A stretch of 64,000 nt of DNA, taken from assembly GCA_034669045.1 (NCBI GenBank), contig JAXDOD010000130.1, positions 1 through 64,000 on the forward strand, given 5' to 3'. A program made the position numbers and the translations under genes. This stretch comes from VAZQ01 sp034669045. Its GTDB lineage: Bacteria; Pseudomonadota; Alphaproteobacteria; Rhizobiales; Xanthobacteraceae. The stretch's first letter is position 1, and each line of letters opens with the position of its first letter. Below the pieces are notes generated by a model. It did no database searches. It was not told the DNA's origin and saw nothing but the letters and a program-made list of their open reading frames with translations. Shown here one piece after another: positions 8,311-16,440 of the stretch.

Positions 8311-8508
8311 GCACGCGATCCGCGACCTCTCGACCGCGATCCTGCTCTCGGGGGCGCACAACTCGATCGTGTCGGTGGTGATCTCGACCTCTGGAACAAC
8401 GGCGAGGTGCCGCAGGTCGCGGCGCTGAGCATCCTGATCGCGGCGGGCATGACTGCGCTGGGCGTTCTGTTCATGACGCTGAGCACGCGGCACAATTACA
8501 GGATTTGA
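8311..8508 (+). pseudogene. Broken duplicate of the ABC permease 3' end
   Basis: These 198 bp match 6827-7025, the final codons and stop of the permease. One base is missing ('gtgatctcgacc' here against 'gtgatcctcgacc' in the intact gene), so the copy is frameshifted, and it has no 5' part. It starts 12 bp after the Bug stop. A 3'-end duplicate bracketing foreign-looking DNA is what a duplicative or recombination-based insertion would leave. The rest of 8299-8642 carries no gene. Confidence 0.85.
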
Positions 8509-8642
8509 ACAGTGTCCGCGTCGTCGCGCAAAACATATCGGGTGCCGCAAAACACATATTGCACCAACCCGCTACCGCGGCAGCAGTGCCAAGTCCGATA
8601 ATCAATGAGCAAGGAGCCTAAAGCGGTGACAAGGTGGGCCCG

Positions 8643-9470
8643 CTACTGCGTGCTTGGATTTCCAGGAGGTGCGACCTGGACTCCGCGCACGTTGGCGGCC
8701 TCGATTGCTCGCTGCACCAGTCCCGAGGTTTTGGCCTCTTCGACAAACTCGGCGATATAGGCAAGCCGTGCAGTCTGGCCTTTGGGAACTGCCATTGCTC
8801 CGAAGGCAGCGTGGAAGCGCTCCGTCAGCACGCGAGAACCGGGCCATCGAGACGAAAGCGGGAGCAATGCAGGACGCGGAGCTGCCAACACATCGGCATT
8901 TTTTGCGCGCAGGAGATCGAAGCCGGCGCTTATAGTGTCGACGCTCCGTAATTCAGCACGCTTGAGCGAGTTGCCCAGGACAATCTCCTCGACGCTTTTG
9001 CTCGTGACCGCGATCCGAACCCCAGGCTGGTCGGCGTCAGCGACGTTCCGTATTGAGGAGCCGTCCGGCACCAAATAGGTGGCGTCTATCTGCAGATACG
9101 GGGGAGAGAAGTCCACGACAGCCGCGCGAGAGGGATCGATTGCCAGGAATCCTACGTCCCACGCGCCGTCCTGAAGACCGCCGAGAACCGCAGGAGGGCT
9201 CGGATATTCCACCGCGACTAATTCAATCCCCATGCGTCTTGCAAGAGCGCGAGCAATGTCTACTGCCACGCCCCGCAATTCGCCGCTCTGTGGGTCCTTG
9301 ACCGCCCAGTGCGGAGCGACAACGCCCACTCCAGCTCGGAGTTTACCAGCCCGAACGAGGTCCGCGACCCGTGAGTCGGCGGTCTGGGCATTCGCGATTT
9401 GCTGTCCGAGGATTCCGACCGCAACTCCAAGTGTCAACGTAAGCGCCGAGATAACTGTTGTTCGTCTCAT
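8643..9470 (-). CDS. Periplasmic binding protein, amino-acid type (solute-binding family 3)
   Basis: A 275-residue exported protein; the ATG at 9470 follows a perfect AAGGAGG. The signal peptide MRRTTVISALTLTLGVAVGI ends near 'ANAQT'. The mature part has family features: 'RAGKLRAGVGVVAPHWAVKD', 'GELRGVAVDIARALARRMG', 'DGAWDVGFLAIDPSRAAVVDFSPPYLQIDATYLV', 'VRIAVTSKSVEEIVLGNSLK'. Members bind polar amino acids or related small molecules for an ABC importer or signal through a sensor. No permease or ATPase gene is next to it. It lies in the same lower-GC patch as the Bug gene at 7336 and is probably part of the same acquired or rearranged region. Confidence 0.88.
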   Translation of the reverse strand: MRRTTVISALTLTLGVAVGILGQQIANAQTADSRVADLVRAGKLRAGVGVVAPHWAVKDPQSGELRGVAVDIARALARRMGIELVAVEYPSPPAVLGGLQDGAWDVGFLAIDPSRAAVVDFSPPYLQIDATYLVPDGSSIRNVADADQPGVRIAVTSKSVEEIVLGNSLKRAELRSVDTISAGFDLLRAKNADVLAAPRPALLPLSSRWPGSRVLTERFHAAFGAMAVPKGQTARLAYIAEFVEEAKTSGLVQRAIEAANVRGVQVAPPGNPSTQ

Positions 9471-9895
9471 CGTGCCTCCTTTTGATCAGAGACGCTCCCC
9501 TTGGGAGACGTAGCACGCCGGTGAGGATAGGGACTGCGGCGCAGTAGAGCCACTTCCGAAAGGTCGCAAAAGACAGAGGTTTCTGCGATGCCGTGCAGGA
9601 TGCCGATCCTCAGCGTGGACCCCTCGATGGCAACATGTTGCGTTCGGAGATAGCTGACCAGCGATGGTAGCAATTCGACTTTGAAGGGCACAGCCGCCTT
9701 GAGTGCGGCCAGCAGCCATACGGGCACGCAGTGGGTGCCTCGCAAGCACCCTGTGGGGCCTCGCCAGCCCCTGGCGCCTCCCGGCGCTCCATCTCTCCGC
9801 TGCGGCCGAGGAGGAAAGAAGGGATCGGCGCCCCCGCGCCGTCAAACTCAGGGCCGGCGGAGCTTTGGCGGGTTCGGATGAAGGGGTGCGGGCGC
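9471..9895. other. Intergenic 425 bp, no supported gene
   Basis: A frame of about 90 codons exists on the minus strand at 9467-9745 but has no recognisable motif and unconvincing start context. The right half is C/G-rich with runs such as 'ctggcgcctcccggcg' that look like interspersed non-coding DNA. I see no RNA gene. Confidence 0.5.
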
Positions 9896-10090
9896 CTAGG
9901 CCGGGTCCTCGACACCCTGGACCTCGACGTGCAGGCGGTCCCCGAGATGGCAGCGATGGCCGCCGCCCGCCGCCAACAGCGCGCGAGCCTCGTCCGCGGT
10001 CTCGGCCTCGACGCACCACTCTTCGAGCCGGGTCACCTGCATGGTGGCATGGAAGGTCTTGAGCGTCTTTGTTCGGGCCGTGGCGGCCAT
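9896..10090 (-). CDS. Small conserved-looking protein of unknown function (64 aa)
   Basis: A 64-residue acidic protein (MAATARTKTLKTFHATMQVT...) divergent from ku with 135 bp between the starts. It has 'EEWCVEAETADEARALLAAG' followed by 'GHRCHLGDRLHVEVQGV', a compact alpha/beta-looking layout with two cysteines and two histidines near one another. I do not recognise a named family. Its clean codon usage and divergent placement to ku argue that it is real. Co-regulation with ku is possible but not shown. Confidence 0.6.
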   Translation of the reverse strand: MAATARTKTLKTFHATMQVTRLEEWCVEAETADEARALLAAGGGHRCHLGDRLHVEVQGVEDPA

Positions 10091-10225
10091 GGTGCCTCTC
10101 GAATCAGTCGCAATTGGCATTTTAGCGCCGGTAGGGCCTAGAACAAATGCAAAACGAAATTGGTTCCGGAACGTCCCGGCCGAAATCGCGTTGAATCCCA
10201 TCCACCGACAGTATGGAGTACCCCC

Positions 10226-11095
10226 GTGGCCCCGCGCGCGTATTGGAAAGGCTACCTGAAACTCTCGCTTGTTTCCTGTCCCATTGCGCTTTTTCCCGCC
10301 ACGTCGGAACGGGAAAAGATCAGATTCCATCAGCTCAACAAGGGCACCGGCCATCGCATTAAGTACAAGAAGGTGGATGCCGAGAGCGGCGACGAGGTCG
10401 AGGCGGACGCGATCGTCAAGGGTTACGAGGTCGGCAAGGGCGACTATGTCGAGGTCGATCCGGAAGAGCTCGAAGCGGTTGCGATCGAGAGCAAGCGCAT
10501 CATGGATATCGACGAGTTCGTTCCCAAGACCGAGATCGACGAACTCTACCTCAACAATCCCTATTACGTCGTGCCGGACGGCGAAGTCGGCCAGCAGGCG
10601 TTCGCCGTGATCCGCGAAGCGATCCGCAAGGAAGGCATGGTCGCGCTCGCCAAGGTCGTCTTCACCTCGCGCGAGCACGTCATCGCGCTCGAGGCGCGCG
10701 GCAAGGGTATGCTGGGGATCACGCTTCGATATCCCTATGAGGTGCGCAAGGAGGAAGATTACTTCGACGACATCGAGGATGTGAAAGTCCCCAAGGACAT
10801 GCTCGACCTGGCGATGCACATCGTCGAGACCAAGCGGGGGCATTTCAAGCCCGACAAATTCGAGGACCACTACGAGGAAGCGTTGAAGGACCTGCTGAAG
10901 AAGAAGCAGAAGGGCGAAAAGATCGAACGGCCGAAGGAGCGCGCGCCTTCCAACGTCATCAGCCTGATGGACGCCTTGCGAAAGAGCGTGAAGGCGGAAG
11001 GCGGCGGCGAGCCGCGCAAGGCGCCGTCGCGGGGCACGCCGCAGCGGGCGGCGAAGAAGGCTGGCCGGGCGAGCACGCGGCGCAAGGCCGGGTGA
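10226..11095 (+). CDS. ku: Ku protein of bacterial non-homologous end joining
   Basis: A 289-residue homodimeric DNA-end-binding protein. I chose the GTG at 10226 so that it begins 'APRAYWKGYLKLSLVSCP', the standard start of alphaproteobacterial Ku. The Ku core follows: 'FHQLNKGTGHRIKYKKVDAE', 'VVKGYE'-like 'IVKGYEVGKGDYVEVDPEE', 'IDIDEFVPKTEIDELYLNNP'-type segment, 'VIREAIRKEGMVALAKVVFT', and 'HIVETKRGHFKPDKFEDHYE'. The tail after about residue 235 is Lys/Arg-rich, as in proteins whose tail contacts DNA and LigD. Ku threads onto double-strand ends and recruits LigD. No ligD is in this window, so it must be elsewhere. Confidence 0.96.
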   Translation: MAPRAYWKGYLKLSLVSCPIALFPATSEREKIRFHQLNKGTGHRIKYKKVDAESGDEVEADAIVKGYEVGKGDYVEVDPEELEAVAIESKRIMDIDEFVPKTEIDELYLNNPYYVVPDGEVGQQAFAVIREAIRKEGMVALAKVVFTSREHVIALEARGKGMLGITLRYPYEVRKEEDYFDDIEDVKVPKDMLDLAMHIVETKRGHFKPDKFEDHYEEALKDLLKKKQKGEKIERPKERAPSNVISLMDALRKSVKAEGGGEPRKAPSRGTPQRAAKKAGRASTRRKAG

Positions 11096-11133
11096 GCGCA
11101 GTCCTGATGTCCCAGCCGTAGGGTGACTTTGAT

Positions 11134-11358
11134 ATGCCGGGCAAGCGCGTCCAGCTCGATGACGAAACCTGGCAGGCCCTGGATCTATTGGGCCGCGACC
11201 AGATGAAGGAATTTCAGGAGCTGGCCGACGAGGCTTTCCGGGATCTGCTGCGCAAGCATGGCCGGCCGGCCAGCTTGAAAGAAGCCCTGCGCCGCAGCGC
11301 AGGGTCCTCCAACGTTCATTCGATCCGGCCGCCAAAACGCCCGCGCAAGCGATCTTGA
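11134..11358 (+). CDS. Small hypothetical protein (74 aa)
   Basis: A 74-residue basic protein starting MPGKRVQLDDETWQALDLLG. The start 'RVQLDDETWQALDLL' and following 'KEFQELADEAFRDLLRKHGR' resemble the strand-helix-helix of ribbon-helix-helix DNA-binding proteins, and the tail is Arg/Lys-rich. It lies 38 bp after ku on the same strand and could be co-transcribed. Function is inferred only from the shape. Confidence 0.6.
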   Translation: MPGKRVQLDDETWQALDLLGRDQMKEFQELADEAFRDLLRKHGRPASLKEALRRSAGSSNVHSIRPPKRPRKRS

Positions 11359-11575
11359 AGCCGCATTCTCAGGCCACGCTCCGGGGCGCAGTGCAGCGCG
11401 CAGCGAAGCGGACTGCGTCGGGCTCAGCGAAAACCGGGCCGGCCGGCCGATACCAAAGCCATCGCGCATGAAATTTTGCGAATTACGCCTGCACCCCCGG
11501 GAACAATTCGGGCCAATGCACAATTGATAGGCGCCGAGGCCAAGTCTGCGCGCCCGGCCAACGAGGGAGCGTCCC

Positions 11576-12463
11576 ATGGAAGTCGTGACAGTGCCCAATG
11601 CTACACTTGTCGATGTCCAAACCTCGGGCGTCTCATGGGCTTCGATCGCGGCAGGCGCCGTGGCGGCGGCCGCGCTGACGCTCATGCTGGTGGCGTTCGG
11701 GACGGCGCTCGGTCTCTCGGCGATTTCGCCCTGGGCGGATTCCGGGGTGTCGGCAACGACCTTCAAGGTCGGCAGCGGCATCTATCTTTGCGTGGTCGCC
11801 GTGATGGCATCGAGCGTAGGCGGCTATCTGGCGGCGCGGCTGCGAACGAAATGGACCGGACTGCACACCAACGAAGTCTTCTTCCGGGATACCGCGCATG
11901 GATTTATCGCATGGGCCTTCGCCACGGTCCTGAGCGCCAGCGTCCTGGGCGCTGCCGCCACTCACATCGTCAACGGGGTGGCGCAAGGCGTCGGTGCTGC
12001 GGCGCCGCAGATGGCGCAAAACACCAGTCCGGCGGAAATCTACGTCGATCGGCTGTTCCGGGTGGACCCTGCCACGCAGCCGGCCGCCGGCACGGCGCCG
12101 GTCACGGCTACCCAGCCTGCTTCCGGCAACGCCGACGCGGTGCGCTCTGAAATCCTGCGGCTCTGGACGTCCTCCTTCCGGGACAGACGGGACCTCGCCG
12201 CGGACGACCGAACCTATGTCGCGCGGCTGGTCGCGGCGCGCACGGGACTGAGCCAGGCGGAGGCGGAAAAGCGCGTCAATGACGTGGTCACCGAAGCCAA
12301 GGCGGCCGCCGACAGGGCCCGCCGCGAAGCGGCGCAGCTCGCATTCTGGCTGACCGCCTCGCTGCTGCTCGGCGCCTTCGCCGCAAGCCTCGCCGCCGTC
12401 GAAGGCGGTCAACTGCGCGACGGCAATTGGAGCGGTCGCGTCCTCACCCCACGGCAAATCTAG
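11576..12463 (+). CDS. Multi-pass membrane protein of unknown function
   Basis: A 295-residue protein from ATG 11576. Hydrophobic segments lie near residues 20-48, 65-85, 105-130 and 250-275; a long polar loop between the third and fourth contains an Ala/Arg-rich helical part with 'ARTGLSQAEAEKRVNDVVTEAKAAADRARREAAQ'-type coiled-coil character. The N-terminus 'TSGVSWASIAAGAVAAAALTLM' is a pattern common in uncharacterised Hyphomicrobiales membrane proteins. It is followed within 16 bp by a 24-residue membrane peptide and is probably co-transcribed with it. No function can be assigned. Confidence 0.78.
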   Translation: MEVVTVPNATLVDVQTSGVSWASIAAGAVAAAALTLMLVAFGTALGLSAISPWADSGVSATTFKVGSGIYLCVVAVMASSVGGYLAARLRTKWTGLHTNEVFFRDTAHGFIAWAFATVLSASVLGAAATHIVNGVAQGVGAAAPQMAQNTSPAEIYVDRLFRVDPATQPAAGTAPVTATQPASGNADAVRSEILRLWTSSFRDRRDLAADDRTYVARLVAARTGLSQAEAEKRVNDVVTEAKAAADRARREAAQLAFWLTASLLLGAFAASLAAVEGGQLRDGNWSGRVLTPRQI

Positions 12464-12478
12464 AAGGAGCAACATATC

Positions 12479-12553
12479 ATGGGCCGCGGAATTCTTCTCT
12501 GGCTGCTGGGCGTCCCCATCCCGATCATCATTCTGCTCGCCTTCTTGCGCTAG
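12479..12553 (+). CDS. Very small membrane peptide (24 aa)
   Basis: A 24-codon frame starting at ATG 12479, preceded by AAGGAG at ideal distance. The peptide starts MGRGILLWLLGVPIPIIILL and is one hydrophobic segment ending Phe-Leu-Arg. The strong ribosome site and the neighbour being a membrane protein support real translation. It may be a subunit or regulator of that protein, like other small membrane peptides, but this is inference. Confidence 0.65.
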   Translation: MGRGILLWLLGVPIPIIILLAFLR

Positions 12554-12577
12554 CAGGCCGACCTTGGACGGGCTCGG

Positions 12578-12607
12578 CATCCCTTCCTCGCTTGCGGGGG
12601 AGGGATG
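12578..12607 (+). terminator. Imperfect hairpin after the small membrane peptide gene
   Basis: catccct at 12578-12584 pairs with agggatg at 12601-12607, with partial extension inwards. It lies 25 bp after the stop of the 24-codon gene. There is no T-run directly after it, so termination is only possible. Confidence 0.4.
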
Positions 12608-12735
12608 TCGGCGTGCGGGATCGCAAGCCGACGGGCGAGGACGGCGTCCACAATTTTTATCGTGGCGGGACAGAACCGGTCGAAAATGGCTGTGATTGGT
12701 ATAACATTCTCGGCGCAATCCCGAGGATCCGATCC

Positions 12736-13854
12736 GTGCCAGCCGACACCAGCAATCTGCGTTACCTGATCGACACCTATCGCGACTGGAGCGTCCAGCA
12801 GGGCGTGCCGATGGTCGAGGGCGTCGCGGTCGACCTCAACAAGGTCGAAACCGGGCCCTGGCCGCGGCTCGGCGCCGGCTGCCGCGCCGCTTTCGTCGAA
12901 CTGCGCGGCCGCGGCGATTTCGTCGGGCTGCACCTGATCGAGCTTCCACCGGGCGCCCACACGCAGTGGCTGCGCCACCTCTACGACGAGGTGTTCTACG
13001 TGCTCTCCGGACACGGCAGCGCCATCGTGGACGTAGGCGGGGGGCGGACCCACAGCTTCGAATGGGGACCGCGCGCGGTGTTCTCGCCGCCGCTCAACGC
13101 GCCCTATCGCCTGTTCAACGTGTCGGGCACCGAGCCGGTGCGGCTCGTCTGCGCCAACGACCTGCCATTCCTGCTCAATGTCTTTCGCAACGAGAATTTC
13201 CTGTTCGACAATTCGTTTGCCTTCCCGGAGCGCGTCGGGCGCAACGGCTATTTCGCGGGAGAAGGCGATTTCCTTCCGCTCAAGCCCGGCAAGCACATGT
13301 GGGAGACGAACTTCGTCCCCGACCTGGCCTTGCTCACGCTGCCCGAATGGGAGGCGCGCGGCGCCGGCAGCCGCAACATCAAGCTGATCCTGTCCGACAG
13401 CTCGATGCACGCGCATACGTCCGAAATGCCGGTCGGTTCCTACAAGAAAGGCCATCGCCACGGCCCCGGGGCGCATGTCTTCGCCGTCACCGGCTCCGGC
13501 TATACCTTGATGTGGTACGAGGGCGACAAGGACTTCGAGCGCCACGAGTGGCGGCACGGCTTCGTGTTCGCGCCGCCGGAAGGGATGCTGCATCAGCACT
13601 TCAACACCGGCGAGCGTCCGGCGCGCTATTTCGCGGTGTCCATGGGCAGCCACCGCTACCCCGTGCTCACCCACAAGGTGCGCATCAAGCAGGCGCCCGA
13701 CGCCTCCATGCAGGAGGGCGGCTCGCAGATCAATTACGAGGACCAGGACCCGCGCATCCACGCGATCTGGCTGCGCGAGCTTGCCAAGACCGGAGTGGCC
13801 TCGCGCATGGGCAAATTTTTCGACGAGGATCGCATCCGGGAGACGGCGTCATGA
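12736..13854 (+). CDS. Bicupin protein, first of a tandem pair
   Basis: A 372-residue protein. I used the GTG at 12736 because the translation from there (PADTSNLRYLIDTYRDW) aligns with the start of the next gene; no strong ribosome site is visible. It has two cupin barrels. The N-terminal one contains 'LPPGAHTQWLRHLYDEVFYVLSG' and 'FEWGPRAVFSPPLNAPYRLFN'. The C-terminal one contains 'YKKGHRHGPGAHVFAVTGSG' with a His-x-His pair and 'MLHQHFNTGERPARYFAV'. The length and architecture recall gentisate-type bicupin dioxygenases, but the metal motif is best preserved in the second barrel. It overlaps the next gene by ATGA and precedes a Bug receptor gene, so a role in catabolism of an acquired organic acid is likely. 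Confidence 0.85.
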   Translation: MPADTSNLRYLIDTYRDWSVQQGVPMVEGVAVDLNKVETGPWPRLGAGCRAAFVELRGRGDFVGLHLIELPPGAHTQWLRHLYDEVFYVLSGHGSAIVDVGGGRTHSFEWGPRAVFSPPLNAPYRLFNVSGTEPVRLVCANDLPFLLNVFRNENFLFDNSFAFPERVGRNGYFAGEGDFLPLKPGKHMWETNFVPDLALLTLPEWEARGAGSRNIKLILSDSSMHAHTSEMPVGSYKKGHRHGPGAHVFAVTGSGYTLMWYEGDKDFERHEWRHGFVFAPPEGMLHQHFNTGERPARYFAVSMGSHRYPVLTHKVRIKQAPDASMQEGGSQINYEDQDPRIHAIWLRELAKTGVASRMGKFFDEDRIRETAS

Positions 13855-14969
13855 GCGTTGCCGAACCGAGATTTCTCGTCGACCCCTATCTCGACTGGAC
13901 CAGGGCGGAAGGGCCCCCGATCCACGAGGACTTCGGGGTCGACCTGATGACGGCGGAGACCGGGCCCTGGCCGCGGCTCGGCGACGGCTGCAAGGGCGCC
14001 TTCGTTCATCTCAAGGGCCGCGGCGACTGGATGACGATCTTTCTGCTCGAAGTGCCGCCGGGCGGGCGCTCGGCGCCGCAGCAACACCTGTTCGACGAGC
14101 TGTTCTACGTCCTCTCCGGGACCGGCAGCGTCGTGGTCGAGATGCCCGACGGCGGCAAGCATTCGTTCGAATGGGGGCCGCGCAGCATGTTCGTGCCGCC
14201 GCTCAACGCGCGCTATCAGATCTTCAACGCGTCGGGCCGCGACCCGGTGCGGCTCGCCTGCGCCAACGACATGCGCATCCTCATGAACATCTTCCACAAC
14301 GAGGCGTTCCTGTTCGACAACCCGTTCGGCTTCCCCGAGCGCAAGGGACTGCCCAGCTACTACACGGGCGAAGGCGAGATGACCTCGATCCGGCCGGGGC
14401 GGCATCTGTGGGAGACCAATTTCGTTCCCGATCTCGGCGCCTTCGAGCTCAAGTCGTGGGAGGCGCGCGGCGCCGGCTCCTCCAATATCCAGTTCCTCAT
14501 GAGCGAGGGCTCCATGGGCGCGCACGCGTCCGAAATGCCGGTCGGCACCTACAAGAAGGGGCATCGCCACGGCCCCGGCCTGCATGTCTTGTGCATTCAC
14601 GGTTCGGGCTACACGTTGCTGTGGTACGAGGGCGAGCGCGACTTCCAGCGCGTCGACTGGCGCCACGGCATGGTCTATGCGCCGCCCGAAAACATGTTCC
14701 ACCAGCATTTCAACACCAGTGCGCGCCCCGCCCGCTATCTCGCCATCGGCTTCGGCACCAAGCGCTATCCGGTCGTGCTGGAGCGGCGCGTCGGCTCGGA
14801 AGGGCGGCGCACCGACGTGAGCGTCAAGGAGGGCGGCGCGCAGATCGAATATCGCGATCAGGACCCGCGCATCCACGCGCTGTGGCTCGCGGAGCTGGCC
14901 AAGACCGGCGTGTCGCCGCAGATGGAACGCTACTTCGAGCAGTCAGGCGCCGCGCAAGCCGCCGGCTGA
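13851..14969 (+). CDS. Bicupin protein, second of a tandem pair
   Basis: A 372-residue paralogue of the preceding gene and exactly the same length. Start ATG 13851 overlaps the upstream stop. N-terminal barrel: 'VPPGGRSAPQQHLFDELFYVLSG' and 'FEWGPRSMFVPPLNARYQIFN'. C-terminal barrel: 'YKKGHRHGPGLHVLCIHGSG' and 'MFHQHFNTSARPARYLAI'. Identity with its neighbour is high along the whole length, with both ending in 'DQDPRIHA.WL.ELAKTG'. The pair may form a heteromer or act on two related substrates. It lies 75 bp upstream of a Bug receptor. The His residues of the second barrel are kept in both copies, which argues that both are functional. Confidence 0.85.
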   Translation: MSVAEPRFLVDPYLDWTRAEGPPIHEDFGVDLMTAETGPWPRLGDGCKGAFVHLKGRGDWMTIFLLEVPPGGRSAPQQHLFDELFYVLSGTGSVVVEMPDGGKHSFEWGPRSMFVPPLNARYQIFNASGRDPVRLACANDMRILMNIFHNEAFLFDNPFGFPERKGLPSYYTGEGEMTSIRPGRHLWETNFVPDLGAFELKSWEARGAGSSNIQFLMSEGSMGAHASEMPVGTYKKGHRHGPGLHVLCIHGSGYTLLWYEGERDFQRVDWRHGMVYAPPENMFHQHFNTSARPARYLAIGFGTKRYPVVLERRVGSEGRRTDVSVKEGGAQIEYRDQDPRIHALWLAELAKTGVSPQMERYFEQSGAAQAAG

Positions 14970-15044
14970 GCCGGGCGGACTTCCACGACTGCAAGCCTGA
15001 CAAGAGCACAGACGCGCGTACGCGCCAACGAACGGGGAGGACTG

Positions 15045-16082
15045 ATGCCGCCACGCCCGTCCGCAAAACGTCAGATCGTGATCGGGATCGTCGCCGCTTG
15101 CCTTGTTGCTCCCGCGGGCGCCGGGGCGCAGCCCGTCGCCGATTTCTATCGCGGCAAGACCGTCAGCGTGATCATCGGCTATCCGCCCGCCGGCGCCAAT
15201 GATTTCTATGCGCGCGCGGTGGCGCGCCATATCGGCAAGCACATTCCAGGCAATCCCGCGGTCGTCCCGCGCAACATGCCCGGCGGCGGCAGCCTGCTGG
15301 CCGCCAACCATATCTTCAACGTCGCGCCGAAGGACGGGACCGCGCTCGGCCTGATCGTGCCCACGGCTGCGCTGGAAGAGAAGTTCGGCGCCGCCAACGT
15401 GCGGTTCAAGGCGGCGCAGTTCAATTGGATCGGACGGTTGGCGGCGACCCCGAACGTCACCTTCATGAATGCGACCGCGGCCGTGAAGACCATCCAGGAT
15501 GCGATGCGGCTGGAAGCCCTCTTGGGCGCGACCGGCCGCAGCTCCACGGTGGCGATCTATCCGACCATGCTCAATCACCTGATCGGGACGAAGTTCAAGC
15601 TGGTCATGGGATATGCCGGCTCGGCGGAAGCCATGCTCGCGATGGAACGCGGCGAGGTGGAAGGCCATTCGACCACCTGGGAAGGCGTGAAATCCCGCGC
15701 GGAAAGACAGCTTCAGGACAAGACCATCAACATTCTCGTGCAGTACGGGCTCAAGCGGCACCCCGAGCTGCCGGACATCCCGACCTCGGTCGAACTCGGC
15801 CGTACGCCCGAGGAGGTGCAGGCGCTGCGCGTCTTCGCCAATGCGACCGACGTGGGCCGCTTCATTCTCTCCACCCCGGATACGCCCGCGGATCGCATCC
15901 AGGCCCTGCGTCGCGCCTTCGACGCCATGGTCAAGGACCCTGATTTCATCGCCGATCTGAACACCCTCAAGCTCGACCTCGGGCCGCTGAGCGGGGAGGA
16001 GCTGCAGACGCTGATCGAGGAGGTCGCGAATGTCCCGCCGGAAATCCTGGACAAGGTCCGCGGCCTCTATCCGGTGAACTAG
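15045..16082 (+). CDS. Bug/TctC-family periplasmic receptor, 'DFYRGKT' type
   Basis: A 345-residue exported protein from ATG 15045, preceded by GGGGAGG. The signal peptide ends near 'GAGAQPVA'. Mature features: 'DFYRGKTVSVIIGYPPAGAND', 'RHIGKHIPGNPAVVPRNMPG', 'GSLLAANHIFNVAPKDGTALG', 'QFNWIGRLAATPN', 'IGTKFKLVMGYAGSAEAMLAMERGEVEG'. This is the branch of the Bug family shared by eight receptors in the window. Bug receptors bind carboxylates and hand them to TctAB-type or other carriers, or act as sensors. It follows the bicupin pair and precedes a periplasmic protein of unknown role, an order repeated in part at 58396-60519. Confidence 0.93.
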   Translation: MPPRPSAKRQIVIGIVAACLVAPAGAGAQPVADFYRGKTVSVIIGYPPAGANDFYARAVARHIGKHIPGNPAVVPRNMPGGGSLLAANHIFNVAPKDGTALGLIVPTAALEEKFGAANVRFKAAQFNWIGRLAATPNVTFMNATAAVKTIQDAMRLEALLGATGRSSTVAIYPTMLNHLIGTKFKLVMGYAGSAEAMLAMERGEVEGHSTTWEGVKSRAERQLQDKTINILVQYGLKRHPELPDIPTSVELGRTPEEVQALRVFANATDVGRFILSTPDTPADRIQALRRAFDAMVKDPDFIADLNTLKLDLGPLSGEELQTLIEEVANVPPEILDKVRGLYPVN

Positions 16083-16440
16083 GGCGGCTCCGTTGGGAGC
16101 TGGAATGACGTTCCTGCCGACGCTTTGGCAGTTTGCCCATAAGGGAAATGCGCAGCGGGATAAATGATTGCAATTGCGCTTTCCATCGCTTTGCGCGCGT
16201 AATGTGCTATGTTTTCGGCTCGCATTCACCGTGATCCAGAGGCGCGGGGGATGACTTATGCAGCGGTGGGATTTTGCGCGGCGCTTGCGGCGGCGGCGTG
16301 GTTGCACGCGCGGCAATACGGGTGACCAGGTTCGTCATCGACGCTTGACCGAGCACCGCTGCGCCCACGCCATTCACCGGTGCGTAAACATCGCCTCGAT
16401 CGCGCTCGTGCAAGCTATCGACAAGGCAGGGAGGACGATC
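16083..16440 (+). other. Intergenic 358 bp, leader of the unknown periplasmic protein gene
   Basis: No gene is supported. An upstream in-frame extension of the next gene exists from 16258, but its Arg-rich translation and the good ribosome site at the later ATG argue against it. The stretch around 16140-16215 is relatively AT-rich ('ataaatgattgcaattgcg') and may carry the promoter of 16441. Confidence 0.5.

Noticed and set aside
8311..8508. Could the second permease 3' copy be a functional small permease gene?
   Set aside because: It has no start, is under 70 codons and is frameshifted by a one-base deletion.
9467..9745. Possible 92-codon gene on the minus strand
   Set aside because: No recognisable motif, no good ribosome site, and it overlaps the leader of the binding-protein gene. 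Not enough to call a gene.
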